The translations under genes and the position numbers were made by a program. The notes beneath the pieces were generated by a model. That model ran no database searches, was not told the origin of the DNA, and worked only from the letters and a program-made list of their open reading frames with translations. Positions 18,029 to 25,971 of a DNA stretch of 64,000 bases are shown one piece after another (position 1 is the first letter of the stretch; each line of letters opens with the position of its first letter). The DNA is from JBBIWA01 sp037439425 (GTDB lineage: Bacteria; Acidobacteriota; Blastocatellia; RBC074). The stretch spans positions 23,628-87,627 of the forward strand of contig JBBIWA010000018.1 of assembly GCA_037439425.1 (NCBI GenBank), written 5' to 3'.

Positions 18029-18260
18029 TGCTACGAGCTTGTCTTGTGGAGCCAAGCGAGCAATGAGCAGCAAGCTCAATTCCAGATGCCACGAGCTTGT
18101 CTCGTGGAGTTTCACGCTGCGCAGCTATCCCACCGCCTCGCTCAATTCCAGATGCCACGAGCTTGCCTCGTGGAGTTTCACGCTGCGCAGCTATCCCACT
18201 GCCTCGCTCAATTCCAGATGCCACGAGCTTGCCTCGTGGAGTTTCACGCTCACGGCTACT
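18029..18260. repeat. 66-bp tandem repeats with CCACGAG/CTCGTGG hairpins
   Basis: Units start at 18075, 18141 and 18207, exactly 66 bases apart, and differ at only a few positions. A degenerate half unit lies near 18029. Each has the 7-bp stem CCACGAG-N5-CTCGTGG followed by AGTTTCACGCT. The third copy ends near 18260. Because 66 is a multiple of three, the array creates an open frame with a repeated 22-residue pattern, which I regard as an artefact. Confidence 0.85.
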
Positions 18261-18274
18261 CTAGCTTGCCAACG

Positions 18275-18425
18275 TGAATCTCCGCGAGCCAAGCTCGCGG
18301 CATCCTGGAAATTCGTTCCCGCCGATTGTAGCTGCCACCATAACCATCCCCGGCGCAAGGCCGGGGCATTTGTCCCGATCTTGTTTGTTTTGATCGAACC
18401 TCGTGGAGCTTCGCGCTGGCAGCTC
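18275..18425. repeat. Diverged inverted members of the CCACGAG repeat family
   Basis: Related but degenerate copies follow the tandem array. CCGCGAG-CCAAG-CTCGCGG (18289-18305) lies in opposite orientation. CCCCGGC-GCAAG-GCCGGGG follows (about 18345-18363), then a half element with CCTCGTGGAGCTTCGCGCT near 18397-18415. Compensating changes in both arms keep the stem while the sequence changes, which suggests the fold is conserved. The remainder of the gap up to 18751 shows no gene. Confidence 0.6.
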
Positions 18426-18751
18426 AATGATCCGCTTGGGAGAGCAAAGATAGAGAAACTCATCGGTGATCCCTTCGCTGGTCGTGTCGAGGTGATGGAG
18501 TTGGCCGCGCTCAAGAGCCTGACGGACGTTGCGAGCGACTAAACGGATGCTTCCCCATCTTGACCTCCTGGTCAGTCGGGAGAGCATTTTTCTTGCATCC
18601 TCAACCACCTAACTCGTCCGCTCCCGTAAATTCACTCTTTCATTAAAGAAAGATTGACGAGGCCAAGCTCACGGCCTACAATGGGTCTATTCTGACGTGC
18701 TACGCCTTTGACTCTATCATCCGGCTCCCAAAGCCATTGCAGGAGACACGC

Positions 18752-19414
18752 ATGAGCGCCAAACAATTGATCAACATTGGGGATTTCGTGGAGCGGTTGC
18801 GCTCGTTCGAGCAAGGGATCATCACGCGCGACAATGTGCTGGAGTTTTGTGAAAGCGTCCAGCTTCGAGACTCCTCACTTGATCGCTACGTTTACTACGA
18901 TGACCACTTCTACACGCGCAATTTGATCTACCGGGATGATCTCTTCGAGGTCATGACCATTTGCTGGCAGCCGGGCCAGAAGACAGTGGTTCACACCCAC
19001 AATGGGCAGCTCGGCTGGATGATAGTGCAACGTGGCAATCTGATGGTAGTGGATTACAAGTGGCTGGGCTGTGATCATCCAGAGTATCAAAACGTCGTGG
19101 GCATGGATTGTCTGGCAGGCTCCGATCATGTCCAGCTTGACCGCATCCGCAAGACCGAAGCCTACAGTGGTGGCCCGATCCTGACCGTGGACAAGATTCA
19201 GACCATTCATCAGCTCTTCAACCTTGAGGAGACACGCGAACGCGCCATCAGCATCCACATCTACTCGCGTCCGATTGATTCCTGTGTCGCCTTCGATATG
19301 GAGAAGAACCATTGCTATCGCCGGCAACTCACCTACTTCAGCAAGTACGGCGAGATCGTGCAGATAGCTGCACCTGCTGCCAAAGAACTTCCGGTGCTTC
19401 GCGCGGGGCACTGA
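18752..19414 (+). CDS. Cysteine dioxygenase family protein (cupin)
   Basis: A 220-residue cupin. Iron-binding His residues are in VVHTHNGQLGWMIVQRGNL (first two His) and ISIHIYSRPIDSC (third His), the pattern of type I cysteine dioxygenase. This enzyme oxidises L-cysteine to cysteine sulfinate in the cytosol. ATG 18752 has AGGAG seven bases upstream; a TTG fifteen bases earlier overlaps that site. It is a single gene between repeat DNA and the F0 operon. A related thiol dioxygenase, such as one for 3-mercaptopropionate, cannot be excluded. Confidence 0.85.
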   Translation: MSAKQLINIGDFVERLRSFEQGIITRDNVLEFCESVQLRDSSLDRYVYYDDHFYTRNLIYRDDLFEVMTICWQPGQKTVVHTHNGQLGWMIVQRGNLMVVDYKWLGCDHPEYQNVVGMDCLAGSDHVQLDRIRKTEAYSGGPILTVDKIQTIHQLFNLEETRERAISIHIYSRPIDSCVAFDMEKNHCYRRQLTYFSKYGEIVQIAAPAAKELPVLRAGH

Positions 19415-19609
19415 GCAAGAGCTAAGGCCTGAGGTTGCTGCTTCTTCCCTCATCTCTTTAACCCAAGGAAAGTAGACCATTCTTCAATTGAAAGCGCGGA
19501 TTTGATTGCCTCGACCCTTCACCGATGAAGCCTGAAACAGTGGCCAGGCGAGAAGCGGTTATTAACTCGGCAGATAAATCACGTGCGAGGCTAGACGAAA
19601 AGAGTTCGA

Positions 19610-20122
19610 ATGGTTAAGATGTCCGCTTCAGAGATGGGCCAGGAAGAGCAACAGAAGCGGGTTGAGAGATGGTCAGCTGGAAGGCAGCAATACGGCGCTC
19701 TGCGAGAAATGGCCTGGAACGTTGAAGCGCCGCCCGACCTGGCTCAGAGCGAACGGCGGTTTCGGCGCAACACTTACCTCGTGATTGCGTTACTGTTCAT
19801 CACCGGATTGATCTGGTCCGATTGGCGCATGGCGCTCGGTATTTTACTGGGCGGGGCGCTGAGCATTTTCAATGAACGTTGGTTGCGCGCCAGCGCCAGC
19901 GCGATTCTAGGCACAGCGGCCCGCACTCAGCGGGTACCGCGTTGGACGGCCGCAAAATTCATTCTGCGCTACTTTGTGCTAGCCCTTGTTGCCGGCGTGG
20001 CTGTCTGGAGCGGTTTTTTCGATCTGCTGGGAATTGGAATTGGGCTCGCATCATTTGTGGGCGCGGTCATGGTCGAAGCTGGCTATCAGCTCTATTTGAG
20101 CTTTAAAACCAGCGACTCGTAA
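19610..20122 (+). CDS. atpI: ATP synthase protein I (AtpI-like)
   Basis: A 170-residue membrane protein with a charged N-terminal 50 residues and four hydrophobic spans (about 55-72, 73-90, 112-132, 136-158). It begins the F0 gene run and lies 43 bases before atpB. Such proteins help assemble the c-ring or supply Mg2+. The sequence is weakly conserved, so the call leans on position and topology. The start may be ATG 19610 or ATG 19619; neither has a strong ribosome site. Confidence 0.75.
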   Translation: MVKMSASEMGQEEQQKRVERWSAGRQQYGALREMAWNVEAPPDLAQSERRFRRNTYLVIALLFITGLIWSDWRMALGILLGGALSIFNERWLRASASAILGTAARTQRVPRWTAAKFILRYFVLALVAGVAVWSGFFDLLGIGIGLASFVGAVMVEAGYQLYLSFKTSDS

Positions 20123-20165
20123 CGAGCGAGAGTTTCGCTATTTTTGCTACCTTCAGAGACAAATC

Positions 20166-21098
20166 ATGATGCTGCTAAGCCTTTTACAAGAGCACGGGAG
20201 TCAGGCGGTTGAACACGCCGCGGGGGCGGCGGAACGCGCGGCTGAAGCTGGAGGTGCGGGCCAGCACGGAGAACATATTCCGTGGATTGTCGAGCAGGTT
20301 AATCACCTGATAGGCGAGCCTGTCTTCTCTTTACAGAAGCAGTTTATGCCACAGATTTATCACCTCTTCGGCGCGAAGTGGCCTGGCGAAGGATTGAGCT
20401 TCGAGCAGTATCTGGCTGCTGGAGAGTTCCCCATTCCGACTCAGGTGGTAATGTTCCTGATCGTGGTTCTGATCACCGTCGTGCTGTTCTGGTTTCTGCG
20501 TGGCAAGCTGTCAGTAGAATCGCCGACGACGCGCCAGCAAACCTTTGAGGTCGGGGTCGAAGCCATCCGCAGTCTGCTGCTGGATTTGGTCGGGCCGCAC
20601 GGATTGAAGTATTTTCCAGTTGTGGCGACCTTTGCCACGCTGATTCTCTTCTCCAATCTGCTTGGGCTGATGCCCGATATGGTGGCGCCGACGGCGAATC
20701 TCAATGTCACGCTCGCGTTCGGACTGACCTCGTTTTTGTACTACAACTACATTGGGATCCGAGAAAACGGACTTTGGGGGCACATCAAACACTTTGTGGG
20801 GCCGGTGCCGGCCATCGCGTTTTTGATGTTGCCAGTGGAATTGATCAGCCATTCGGCGCGGATTTTGAGTCTGAGCTTGCGACTATTCGGTAATATCTTC
20901 GGCGATGAGCAAGCTTCTAAAGTGATTTCTGAGCTTGTGCCATGGGTGGTGCCGGTCTTTTTGATGCCGCTGGCACTACTAGTCGCGGTGATTCAGACCT
21001 TCATCTTCATTGTGCTCTCGATGATCTACCTCGGCGAAGTGACGCATCATTCAGTCAGTGAACACGGCGGCCACGGAGCTGCTGCTGAAGCTCATTGA
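20166..21098 (+). CDS. atpB: ATP synthase F0 subunit a
   Basis: A 310-residue subunit a. The N-terminus (1-55) is rich in Ala, Gly and His, followed by five or six membrane helices. The essential Arg is in LSLSLRLFGNIFGDE (about residue 240), and the terminal helix IQTFIFIVLSMIYLGE is highly typical. It forms the half-channels for ions next to the c-ring. The tail HHSVSEHGGHGAAAEAH is His-rich. The operon goes on with atpE after a 360-base gap, longer than usual. Confidence 0.96.
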   Translation: MMLLSLLQEHGSQAVEHAAGAAERAAEAGGAGQHGEHIPWIVEQVNHLIGEPVFSLQKQFMPQIYHLFGAKWPGEGLSFEQYLAAGEFPIPTQVVMFLIVVLITVVLFWFLRGKLSVESPTTRQQTFEVGVEAIRSLLLDLVGPHGLKYFPVVATFATLILFSNLLGLMPDMVAPTANLNVTLAFGLTSFLYYNYIGIRENGLWGHIKHFVGPVPAIAFLMLPVELISHSARILSLSLRLFGNIFGDEQASKVISELVPWVVPVFLMPLALLVAVIQTFIFIVLSMIYLGEVTHHSVSEHGGHGAAAEAH

Positions 21099-21458
21099 GA
21101 TAAGGCAGGAAGCGGTGATGGGTGGTCCCTCGTTTGTTGTCTGCGGTCCGTTGGGAACTGACAACCAGCCGCCGATCACCGATGAATGCCAACTGACCAA
21201 CCTGGGATGCTCTAGCTAGCGACGTTGGGTCTTGATTCCGTTCTTTCACCTGCCAAACACCGCATGGAGCTTTGTTGTCAGAGGGGCAAAGTATACCTGG
21301 TGTCGAATTCATACCCGGAATTGATTCCGGCGCGCTCAGCAGAAGCATCCTTTGAAGAGGAGGGGCGTGGCGAGCGGTCAGGTATTCATTAACTTCATAC
21401 ATTCTGACCGCCGGCGCGCCTGAGGCAAGTTAACCCCTAACTATTCAAAGGAGAAAGT
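21099..21458 (+). other. 360-base atpB-atpE spacer
   Basis: No gene is seen. The spacer holds a GTTGTC...GACAAC inverted repeat (about 21136-21165) and the hairpin at 21374-21411, and ends in a strong AAAGGAGAAAGT ribosome site before atpE. The c subunit is needed in many copies, so separate control of atpE by an RNA element here is plausible. Confidence 0.5.
21374..21411 (+). promoter_or_regulatory. Hairpin ahead of atpE
   Basis: GCGGTCAG (21374-21381) and CTGACCGC (21404-21411) form an 8-bp stem around an AT-rich 22-base loop. There is no T-run. It may be a processing or stabilising hairpin that lifts c-subunit expression. Confidence 0.4.
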
Positions 21459-21803
21459 ATGAAGAACTATATTCGCAGAGTAGTATTGAGTGGCTTGACC
21501 GCGCTCTTTTGCGCCTTGCCTGTCTTGGCCCAGGCTCCCGCAGAGGGAGGGACAGCCAGCAACCAGTTTTCAAGTCAGGCCTTTGCTTTCATCGCCGCAG
21601 GCATTGGCTTTGCGATTGCGGCGGGGCTGGCGGCGCTGGGTCAGTCGCGCGTCGCCGCGGCGGCGTGCGAAGGGATCGCACGCAATCCTGGTGCGGGCGC
21701 GCGTATTCAGACAGCCATGATTCTGGGACTGGCATTTATTGAAACGCTGGTGATCTTCACGCTCGTGATCATCTTCGCCAAAGTCACGCCTCCGGGCCTA
21801 TAG
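21459..21803 (+). CDS. atpE: ATP synthase F0 subunit c with signal-peptide extension
   Basis: A 114-residue c subunit. An N-terminal signal-like extension (residues 1-25, ending LPVLAQA) precedes the usual two-helix hairpin: helix 1 with AGLAALGQSR, loop ARNPGA, helix 2 with GLAFIETLVIF. The ion-binding carboxylate is Glu in FIET. Gln in LGQS aligns with the helix-1 Gln of c-rings, and Thr follows the Glu as in Na+-type rings. The next gene is convergent, so subunits b, delta and F1 must be elsewhere. A 12-bp hairpin lies downstream. Confidence 0.95.
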   Translation: MKNYIRRVVLSGLTALFCALPVLAQAPAEGGTASNQFSSQAFAFIAAGIGFAIAAGLAALGQSRVAAAACEGIARNPGAGARIQTAMILGLAFIETLVIFTLVIIFAKVTPPGL

Positions 21804-21914
21804 CTTAATGGAAGTAGGTGCGCACGTCAGTAAGGGCTTGATTTCTTAAGTCCTCCCTCACGGTCGGGCTACTGACACGAAGCTTAACTTAATTCCATTG
21901 GCCCATAGCTGGAA

Positions 21915-21944
21915 GAGACGGAGAGAAAGTTCTCTCTCCGTCTC
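21915..21944. terminator. 12-bp perfect hairpin between atpE and glgP
   Basis: GAGACGGAGAGA (21915-21926) pairs with TCTCTCCGTCTC (21933-21944) around AAGTTC. The two genes converge here, so it probably serves both as a terminator. A GTCAGTA/TACTGAC pair (about 21828-21879) precedes it. Confidence 0.7.
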
Positions 21945-21951
21945 CCTCTCT

Positions 21952-24105
21952 CTACTTTTGCTCGGCTGAGAGCATCGCTGGGACATACATCTGCTTGGTG
22001 TATTCTTTGACCATTCGGCGGGCACAGAAGACCGGCGCAGCAGTACGGATTGCTTCCTTCATCACCTGGATCCAGCGGCGCGGAATGCCGTCGGTATCGC
22101 GGTCGAAATAGAGCGGCACCACCTCCTCTTCAAGCACACGGTAAAGAGCTTCAGCATCTGCCGCATTGCGCGCCTCATCGTCCTGAGGCTCCAGCGGACT
22201 GCCCCCAATAGCCCAGCCATTAGTTCCCTGATAGCCTTCGTACCACCAACCATCCAATACGCTCAAATGCGGCACACCGTTAAGTGCAGCTTTCTGTCCA
22301 CTGGTTCCACTGGCTTCCATCGGCGGGCGTGGATTGTTCAGCCACACATCTACTCCGCGATAGAAGTATTTGGCGACGTGCATGTCGTAGTCTTCGACAA
22401 AAGCAATGTGGCCGCCCAGGCTGTGATCTCGCGCCAGATTGTAGACCTCCTGGATCAAACTCCGTCCGGGCGCATCGGCCGGATGAGCCTTGCCTGCGAA
22501 AATAATCTGTACCGGATGCCACTCGTCGTGCAAGATGCGCTTCAAGCGCTCCAGATCGCGGAAGACAAGCAGCGCTCGTTTGTAAGTAGCGAAGCGACGT
22601 GCAAAGCCAATGGTTAATGCTTCGGGGCTGAGCAGCGTACCAGAAGCCAGCACATGGGCCGGACCAGCACTTCCCCTAATCCAGTTCTGCCGCGCCCGCT
22701 CGCGGATGAAGCTCAGCAACTTGTGCTTCAGGCGCAGATGCAAAGCCCAGAGCTGCTCATCAGGGATGTCCAACACGCGCTCCCACAGCGCCGGATCATC
22801 CTGGTGCTGCATCCAATCAGGCCCCAGGTACTTGTCGTAGAGACGATCTATTTCCGGCGCGATCCAGGTAGGGATGTGAATCCCATTGGTCACTGATGTG
22901 ATCGGCACTTCATCTTCCTGCGCTCCGGGCCAGATGGCCTGCCACATCTTGCGCGACACCTTGCCGTGCAACTGGCTCACTCCGTTGCGATAGTTGGAGA
23001 GGCGCAGCGCCAAGGCAGTCATATTGAACTTCTCTTCCCCGTGTCCCTCGGCGTACTTGCCCAGCGCCAAAAATGACTCTCGATCCAGTCCCAGCGACTC
23101 CCAGTAGCCAGCGAAACGCTGCTCAACCAAGTGAAAGGGAAAAGCATCGTGACCGGCCGGGACCGGAGTATGAGTGGTGAAGATCGTGGTGGCGCGGACC
23201 ATTTCAAGGGCGCGGTCAAAGCTCATTCCCTTCTCTACCAGACTCCGGATGCGCTCCACCATCAGAAAAGCAGCGTGCCCTTCATTGGCGTGATAGACCA
23301 CCGGGTTGATGCCCAGTGCCTCCAACATCCGCACTCCACCGATGCCCAGCACAATCTCCTGCGAGATGCGAGTCTCATGGTTTCCACCATAAAGCCGCGC
23401 TGAGAGTTCGCGATCCCAGGGCTCATTCTCCTCAACATCTGTGTCCATCAAATAGAGAGAGAGAGAGCCTAAACGTACGCGCCAGACGGCGATGTGAATA
23501 GTGCGCCCATTGAGCGGCAACTTGATCAAGCCGCGCTCGCTCTCACGCGTGATGACCGGCTCAATCGGCGCGGCTGAATAGTCAAGGTATTCGTAGATTG
23601 CTTCCTGCCGCCCGTCAGGTGAGATACGCTGATGAAAGTAGCCCTGCGGATAAATGAAACCAACACCTACCAGCGGCACCCCTAGATCACTCGCCTCCTT
23701 GCAGTGATCGCCAGCCAGAATGCCCAGGCCACCTGAATAGATGGGCAGCGAGTTGTGCACTCCGAACTCGGCTGAGAAATAGGCAACTGTATGCCCTGTC
23801 AGATGCGGGTACTCTTGTGCAAACCAGCTCCCCCAGCCAGTCAGGCAACGATCGAAGGCCATCATCACGCCGTTGTAGCGTCGCAGGAAGGCCGGATCAG
23901 CTGCCGCCGCTTCGAGTTTGGCTGGATCGATCTGGCGCAGAAACTTGACCGGATTGTGGCAGGTGAGCTCCCACAGTGTCTTATCTAGATGCTGAAAGAG
24001 CCAGCTGGCTTCAGGATGCCAGCTCCACCAGAGATTATAGGCTAGCTCGCCGAGACGATGGATCCGCTCTGGAAGCTTGAAATCAAGATGTGCGTTATTA
24101 CTCAT
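21952..24105 (-). CDS. glgP: Alpha-glucan (glycogen/maltodextrin) phosphorylase
   Basis: A 717-residue GT35 phosphorylase that releases glucose-1-phosphate from alpha-1,4-glucans. The N-terminal region (LGELAYNLWWSWHPEASWLF) marks the short DUF3417-bearing bacterial/archaeal subclass. The PLP Lys is in EASGTSGQKAALNG (about residue 600), preceded by VEDYDMHVAKYFYRGVDVW. The length suits this subclass, below the roughly 800 of the classical form. It acts in cytosolic glycogen breakdown. No other glycogen gene is adjacent. Confidence 0.94.
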   Translation of the reverse strand: MSNNAHLDFKLPERIHRLGELAYNLWWSWHPEASWLFQHLDKTLWELTCHNPVKFLRQIDPAKLEAAAADPAFLRRYNGVMMAFDRCLTGWGSWFAQEYPHLTGHTVAYFSAEFGVHNSLPIYSGGLGILAGDHCKEASDLGVPLVGVGFIYPQGYFHQRISPDGRQEAIYEYLDYSAAPIEPVITRESERGLIKLPLNGRTIHIAVWRVRLGSLSLYLMDTDVEENEPWDRELSARLYGGNHETRISQEIVLGIGGVRMLEALGINPVVYHANEGHAAFLMVERIRSLVEKGMSFDRALEMVRATTIFTTHTPVPAGHDAFPFHLVEQRFAGYWESLGLDRESFLALGKYAEGHGEEKFNMTALALRLSNYRNGVSQLHGKVSRKMWQAIWPGAQEDEVPITSVTNGIHIPTWIAPEIDRLYDKYLGPDWMQHQDDPALWERVLDIPDEQLWALHLRLKHKLLSFIRERARQNWIRGSAGPAHVLASGTLLSPEALTIGFARRFATYKRALLVFRDLERLKRILHDEWHPVQIIFAGKAHPADAPGRSLIQEVYNLARDHSLGGHIAFVEDYDMHVAKYFYRGVDVWLNNPRPPMEASGTSGQKAALNGVPHLSVLDGWWYEGYQGTNGWAIGGSPLEPQDDEARNAADAEALYRVLEEEVVPLYFDRDTDGIPRRWIQVMKEAIRTAAPVFCARRMVKEYTKQMYVPAMLSAEQK

Positions 24106-24321
24106 CTAGTAAATATCCCTTTGAGCCAAAAGTATTGAGACGTTGCCTCACGGCGGTGAGGAAGAGGCAACCAGCAGCACAGGGCTTTCGCAGAGCACTC
24201 CGACAGAATAAGCTTCATGATAAGCAAAGGCAAGACTCTAACGAACCCTCGAACAAGCGTCAACCCTGCTTTGCTGGTTTGGGCTTCGGACTTAAATCAG
24301 AACAACGAGCATTAGGACAGC
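24106..24321. other. glgP-thyA gap, first part
   Basis: No gene is seen here. The whole gap to thyA runs to 24642. Its second part carries the CCACGAG-type repeats. Past 24480 there is a possible thyA -10 (TATATT, 24556-24561) without a good -35. Confidence 0.4.
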
Positions 24322-24327
24322 CTCTTG

Positions 24328-24478
24328 AGAGGCCACGAGACAAGTCTTGTGGAGTTTCACGCTCGTGGCTACCACGACGCTGCTTCCCTTCAGAGGCCAC
24401 GAGACAGGTCTTGTGGAGTTTCACACTGGCAGCTACTGAGCAGCACCCGTGAAGCTCCACGACGCAAGCTCGTGGCAT
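24328..24478. repeat. CCACGAG-family palindromic repeats near thyA
   Basis: Two direct units carry GAGGCCACGAGACA-x-GTCTTGTGGAGTTTCAC (about 24330 and 24393), and an inverted unit carries CTCCACGACGCAAGCTCGTGGCATC near 24453-24478. They share the stem and the AGTTTCAC tail with the 66-bp array at 18.1 kb, showing a dispersed family. The unit length is close to 63-65 bases. Confidence 0.75.
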
Positions 24479-24642
24479 CTGTCCCAATTTTACCGGCTTC
24501 GATTTAGAGAGTCGATCAGCTTCCAGCCTGGCTGTTAGCTGATCAGGCAATCTGTTATATTGTGGCGCTACGACGGCCACTGCTGCTTTGTTGTACGGGC
24601 GCTTCAGGCAGGAGAGAATCGTGATCTCGAGGGAGTGAAATC

Positions 24643-25437
24643 ATGAGGCAGTATTTGGACTTGATGAGATACGTGCTCGATCACGGGGTCAAAAGAGAAG
24701 ACCGCACCGGGGTGGGCACTTTATCAATTTTTGGCTATCAGATGCGCTTCGATCTGAGCCAGGGCTTCCCCTTGCTGACCACCAAGAAGCTGCACCTGAA
24801 ATCTATCATTTACGAACTGCTCTGGTTTTTGAGGGGTGATACTAACGTCAAATATCTGAACGATCACGGAGTGAGCATCTGGGATGAGTGGAGTGACGAG
24901 CAGGGAGAGCTAGGGCCAATTTATGGCGCTCAATGGCGAGCCTGGAAGACGGCTGATGGCCGCACTATTGATCAGATCGCTCAGGTACTTGAGCAAATTA
25001 AAACCAATCCCACTTCTAGAAGGCTGATTATCAGCGCCTGGAATGTAGGTGAGCTGGAGAAGATGTCGCTCCCTCCTTGCCATGTACTGGCCCAGTTCTA
25101 CGTCGCTCGCGGCCAGCTCTCCTGCCAGCTCTACCAACGCTCTGCTGACATCTTCCTTGGCTTGCCTTTCAATATCGCTTCCTATGCGCTGCTGACGATG
25201 ATGATCGCTCAGGTTTGCGACCTGGCGCCCGGAGAGTTCATTCATACCTTGGGCGATGCACACCTCTACTTGAATCATCTGGAGCAGGCGAAATTGCAAT
25301 TGACGCGCCAGCCTTTTCCACCGCCTCGCATGAAACTTAATCCGGCAGTCAGATCCATCTTCGATTTTACTTACGACGATTTCGAACTGTGCGATTATCA
25401 AGCCCATCCCCATATCAAAGCGGAGGTAGCGGTGTGA
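24643..25437 (+). CDS. thyA: Thymidylate synthase
   Basis: A 264-residue ThyA, the length of the E. coli enzyme. It methylates dUMP to dTMP with methylene-tetrahydrofolate. Active-site Cys146 is in LPPCHVLAQFYV. RxxxGVGTLSIFG, QLYQRSADIFLGLPFNIASY and HLYLNHLEQ are family hallmarks. It overlaps folA by four bases (GTGA), the usual coupling with the enzyme that regenerates tetrahydrofolate. GGGAG lies about nine bases before the ATG. Confidence 0.98.
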   Translation: MRQYLDLMRYVLDHGVKREDRTGVGTLSIFGYQMRFDLSQGFPLLTTKKLHLKSIIYELLWFLRGDTNVKYLNDHGVSIWDEWSDEQGELGPIYGAQWRAWKTADGRTIDQIAQVLEQIKTNPTSRRLIISAWNVGELEKMSLPPCHVLAQFYVARGQLSCQLYQRSADIFLGLPFNIASYALLTMMIAQVCDLAPGEFIHTLGDAHLYLNHLEQAKLQLTRQPFPPPRMKLNPAVRSIFDFTYDDFELCDYQAHPHIKAEVAV

Positions 25438-25946
25438 TTGTTTCTTTGATCGTGGCGATGGACCGAAATCGCGGAATCGGAGTCCACAACAAACTTCCCT
25501 GGCACCTGCCCGCGGACCTGAAAAGATTTCGCGAGCTGACGATGGGCCACCATATCATCGTGGGAAGAAAGACTTTTGAGTCTATCGGCAGACCGCTGCC
25601 AGGCAGACACACCATCATCGTGACGCGCAATGAGCGTTATCAAGCAACGGGATGTTTGATCGTGCACTCGCTAGCGGAGGCTCTCACACTGGCGCGGGAA
25701 AGAGGAGAAACCGAAGTCTTCGTCTGCGGCGGAGCTGAAATTTACGCGCAAGCGATGCCTGTGGCGGATCGGATCTATGTGACCGAGGTGCAGGCTGAAG
25801 TCGGGGCTGATGCTTTTTTCCCAGACTACGATCACGAGCAGTGGAGCGAACAGGAGGTAGTTCATCACAGTGCCGACGAGAAAAATCGCTACCCTTTCAC
25901 ATTCAAGATTCTCAGCAAGCGAAAGACCGATCAGGGCGGCTTTTGA
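25434..25946 (+). CDS. folA: Dihydrofolate reductase
   Basis: A 170-residue DHFR. It starts with GTG at 25434, four bases inside thyA, with GGAGG just upstream. VSLIVAMDRNRGIGVHNKLPW holds the Met20-loop and the WHLPADLKRF helix has the substrate Asp, with GRKTFESIG and IYVTEVQAEVGADAFFPD further on. It reduces dihydrofolate made by ThyA. A longer in-frame start at 25389 lies within thyA and lacks DHFR similarity. It converges with the S41 protease gene 25 bases away. Confidence 0.96.
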   Translation: MIVSLIVAMDRNRGIGVHNKLPWHLPADLKRFRELTMGHHIIVGRKTFESIGRPLPGRHTIIVTRNERYQATGCLIVHSLAEALTLARERGETEVFVCGGAEIYAQAMPVADRIYVTEVQAEVGADAFFPDYDHEQWSEQEVVHHSADEKNRYPFTFKILSKRKTDQGGF

Positions 25947-25971
25947 TCATCACCTCAGCTACAGCTTTCTG

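Noticed and set aside
18075..18260. CRISPR-like array
   Set aside because: The units are contiguous copies of the whole 66 bp with no unique spacers, and no cas gene is present.
18017..18277. Frame coding a 22-residue repeated peptide
   Set aside because: The peptide repeats only because the DNA unit is 66 bases. The DNA folds as hairpins and there is no ribosome site.
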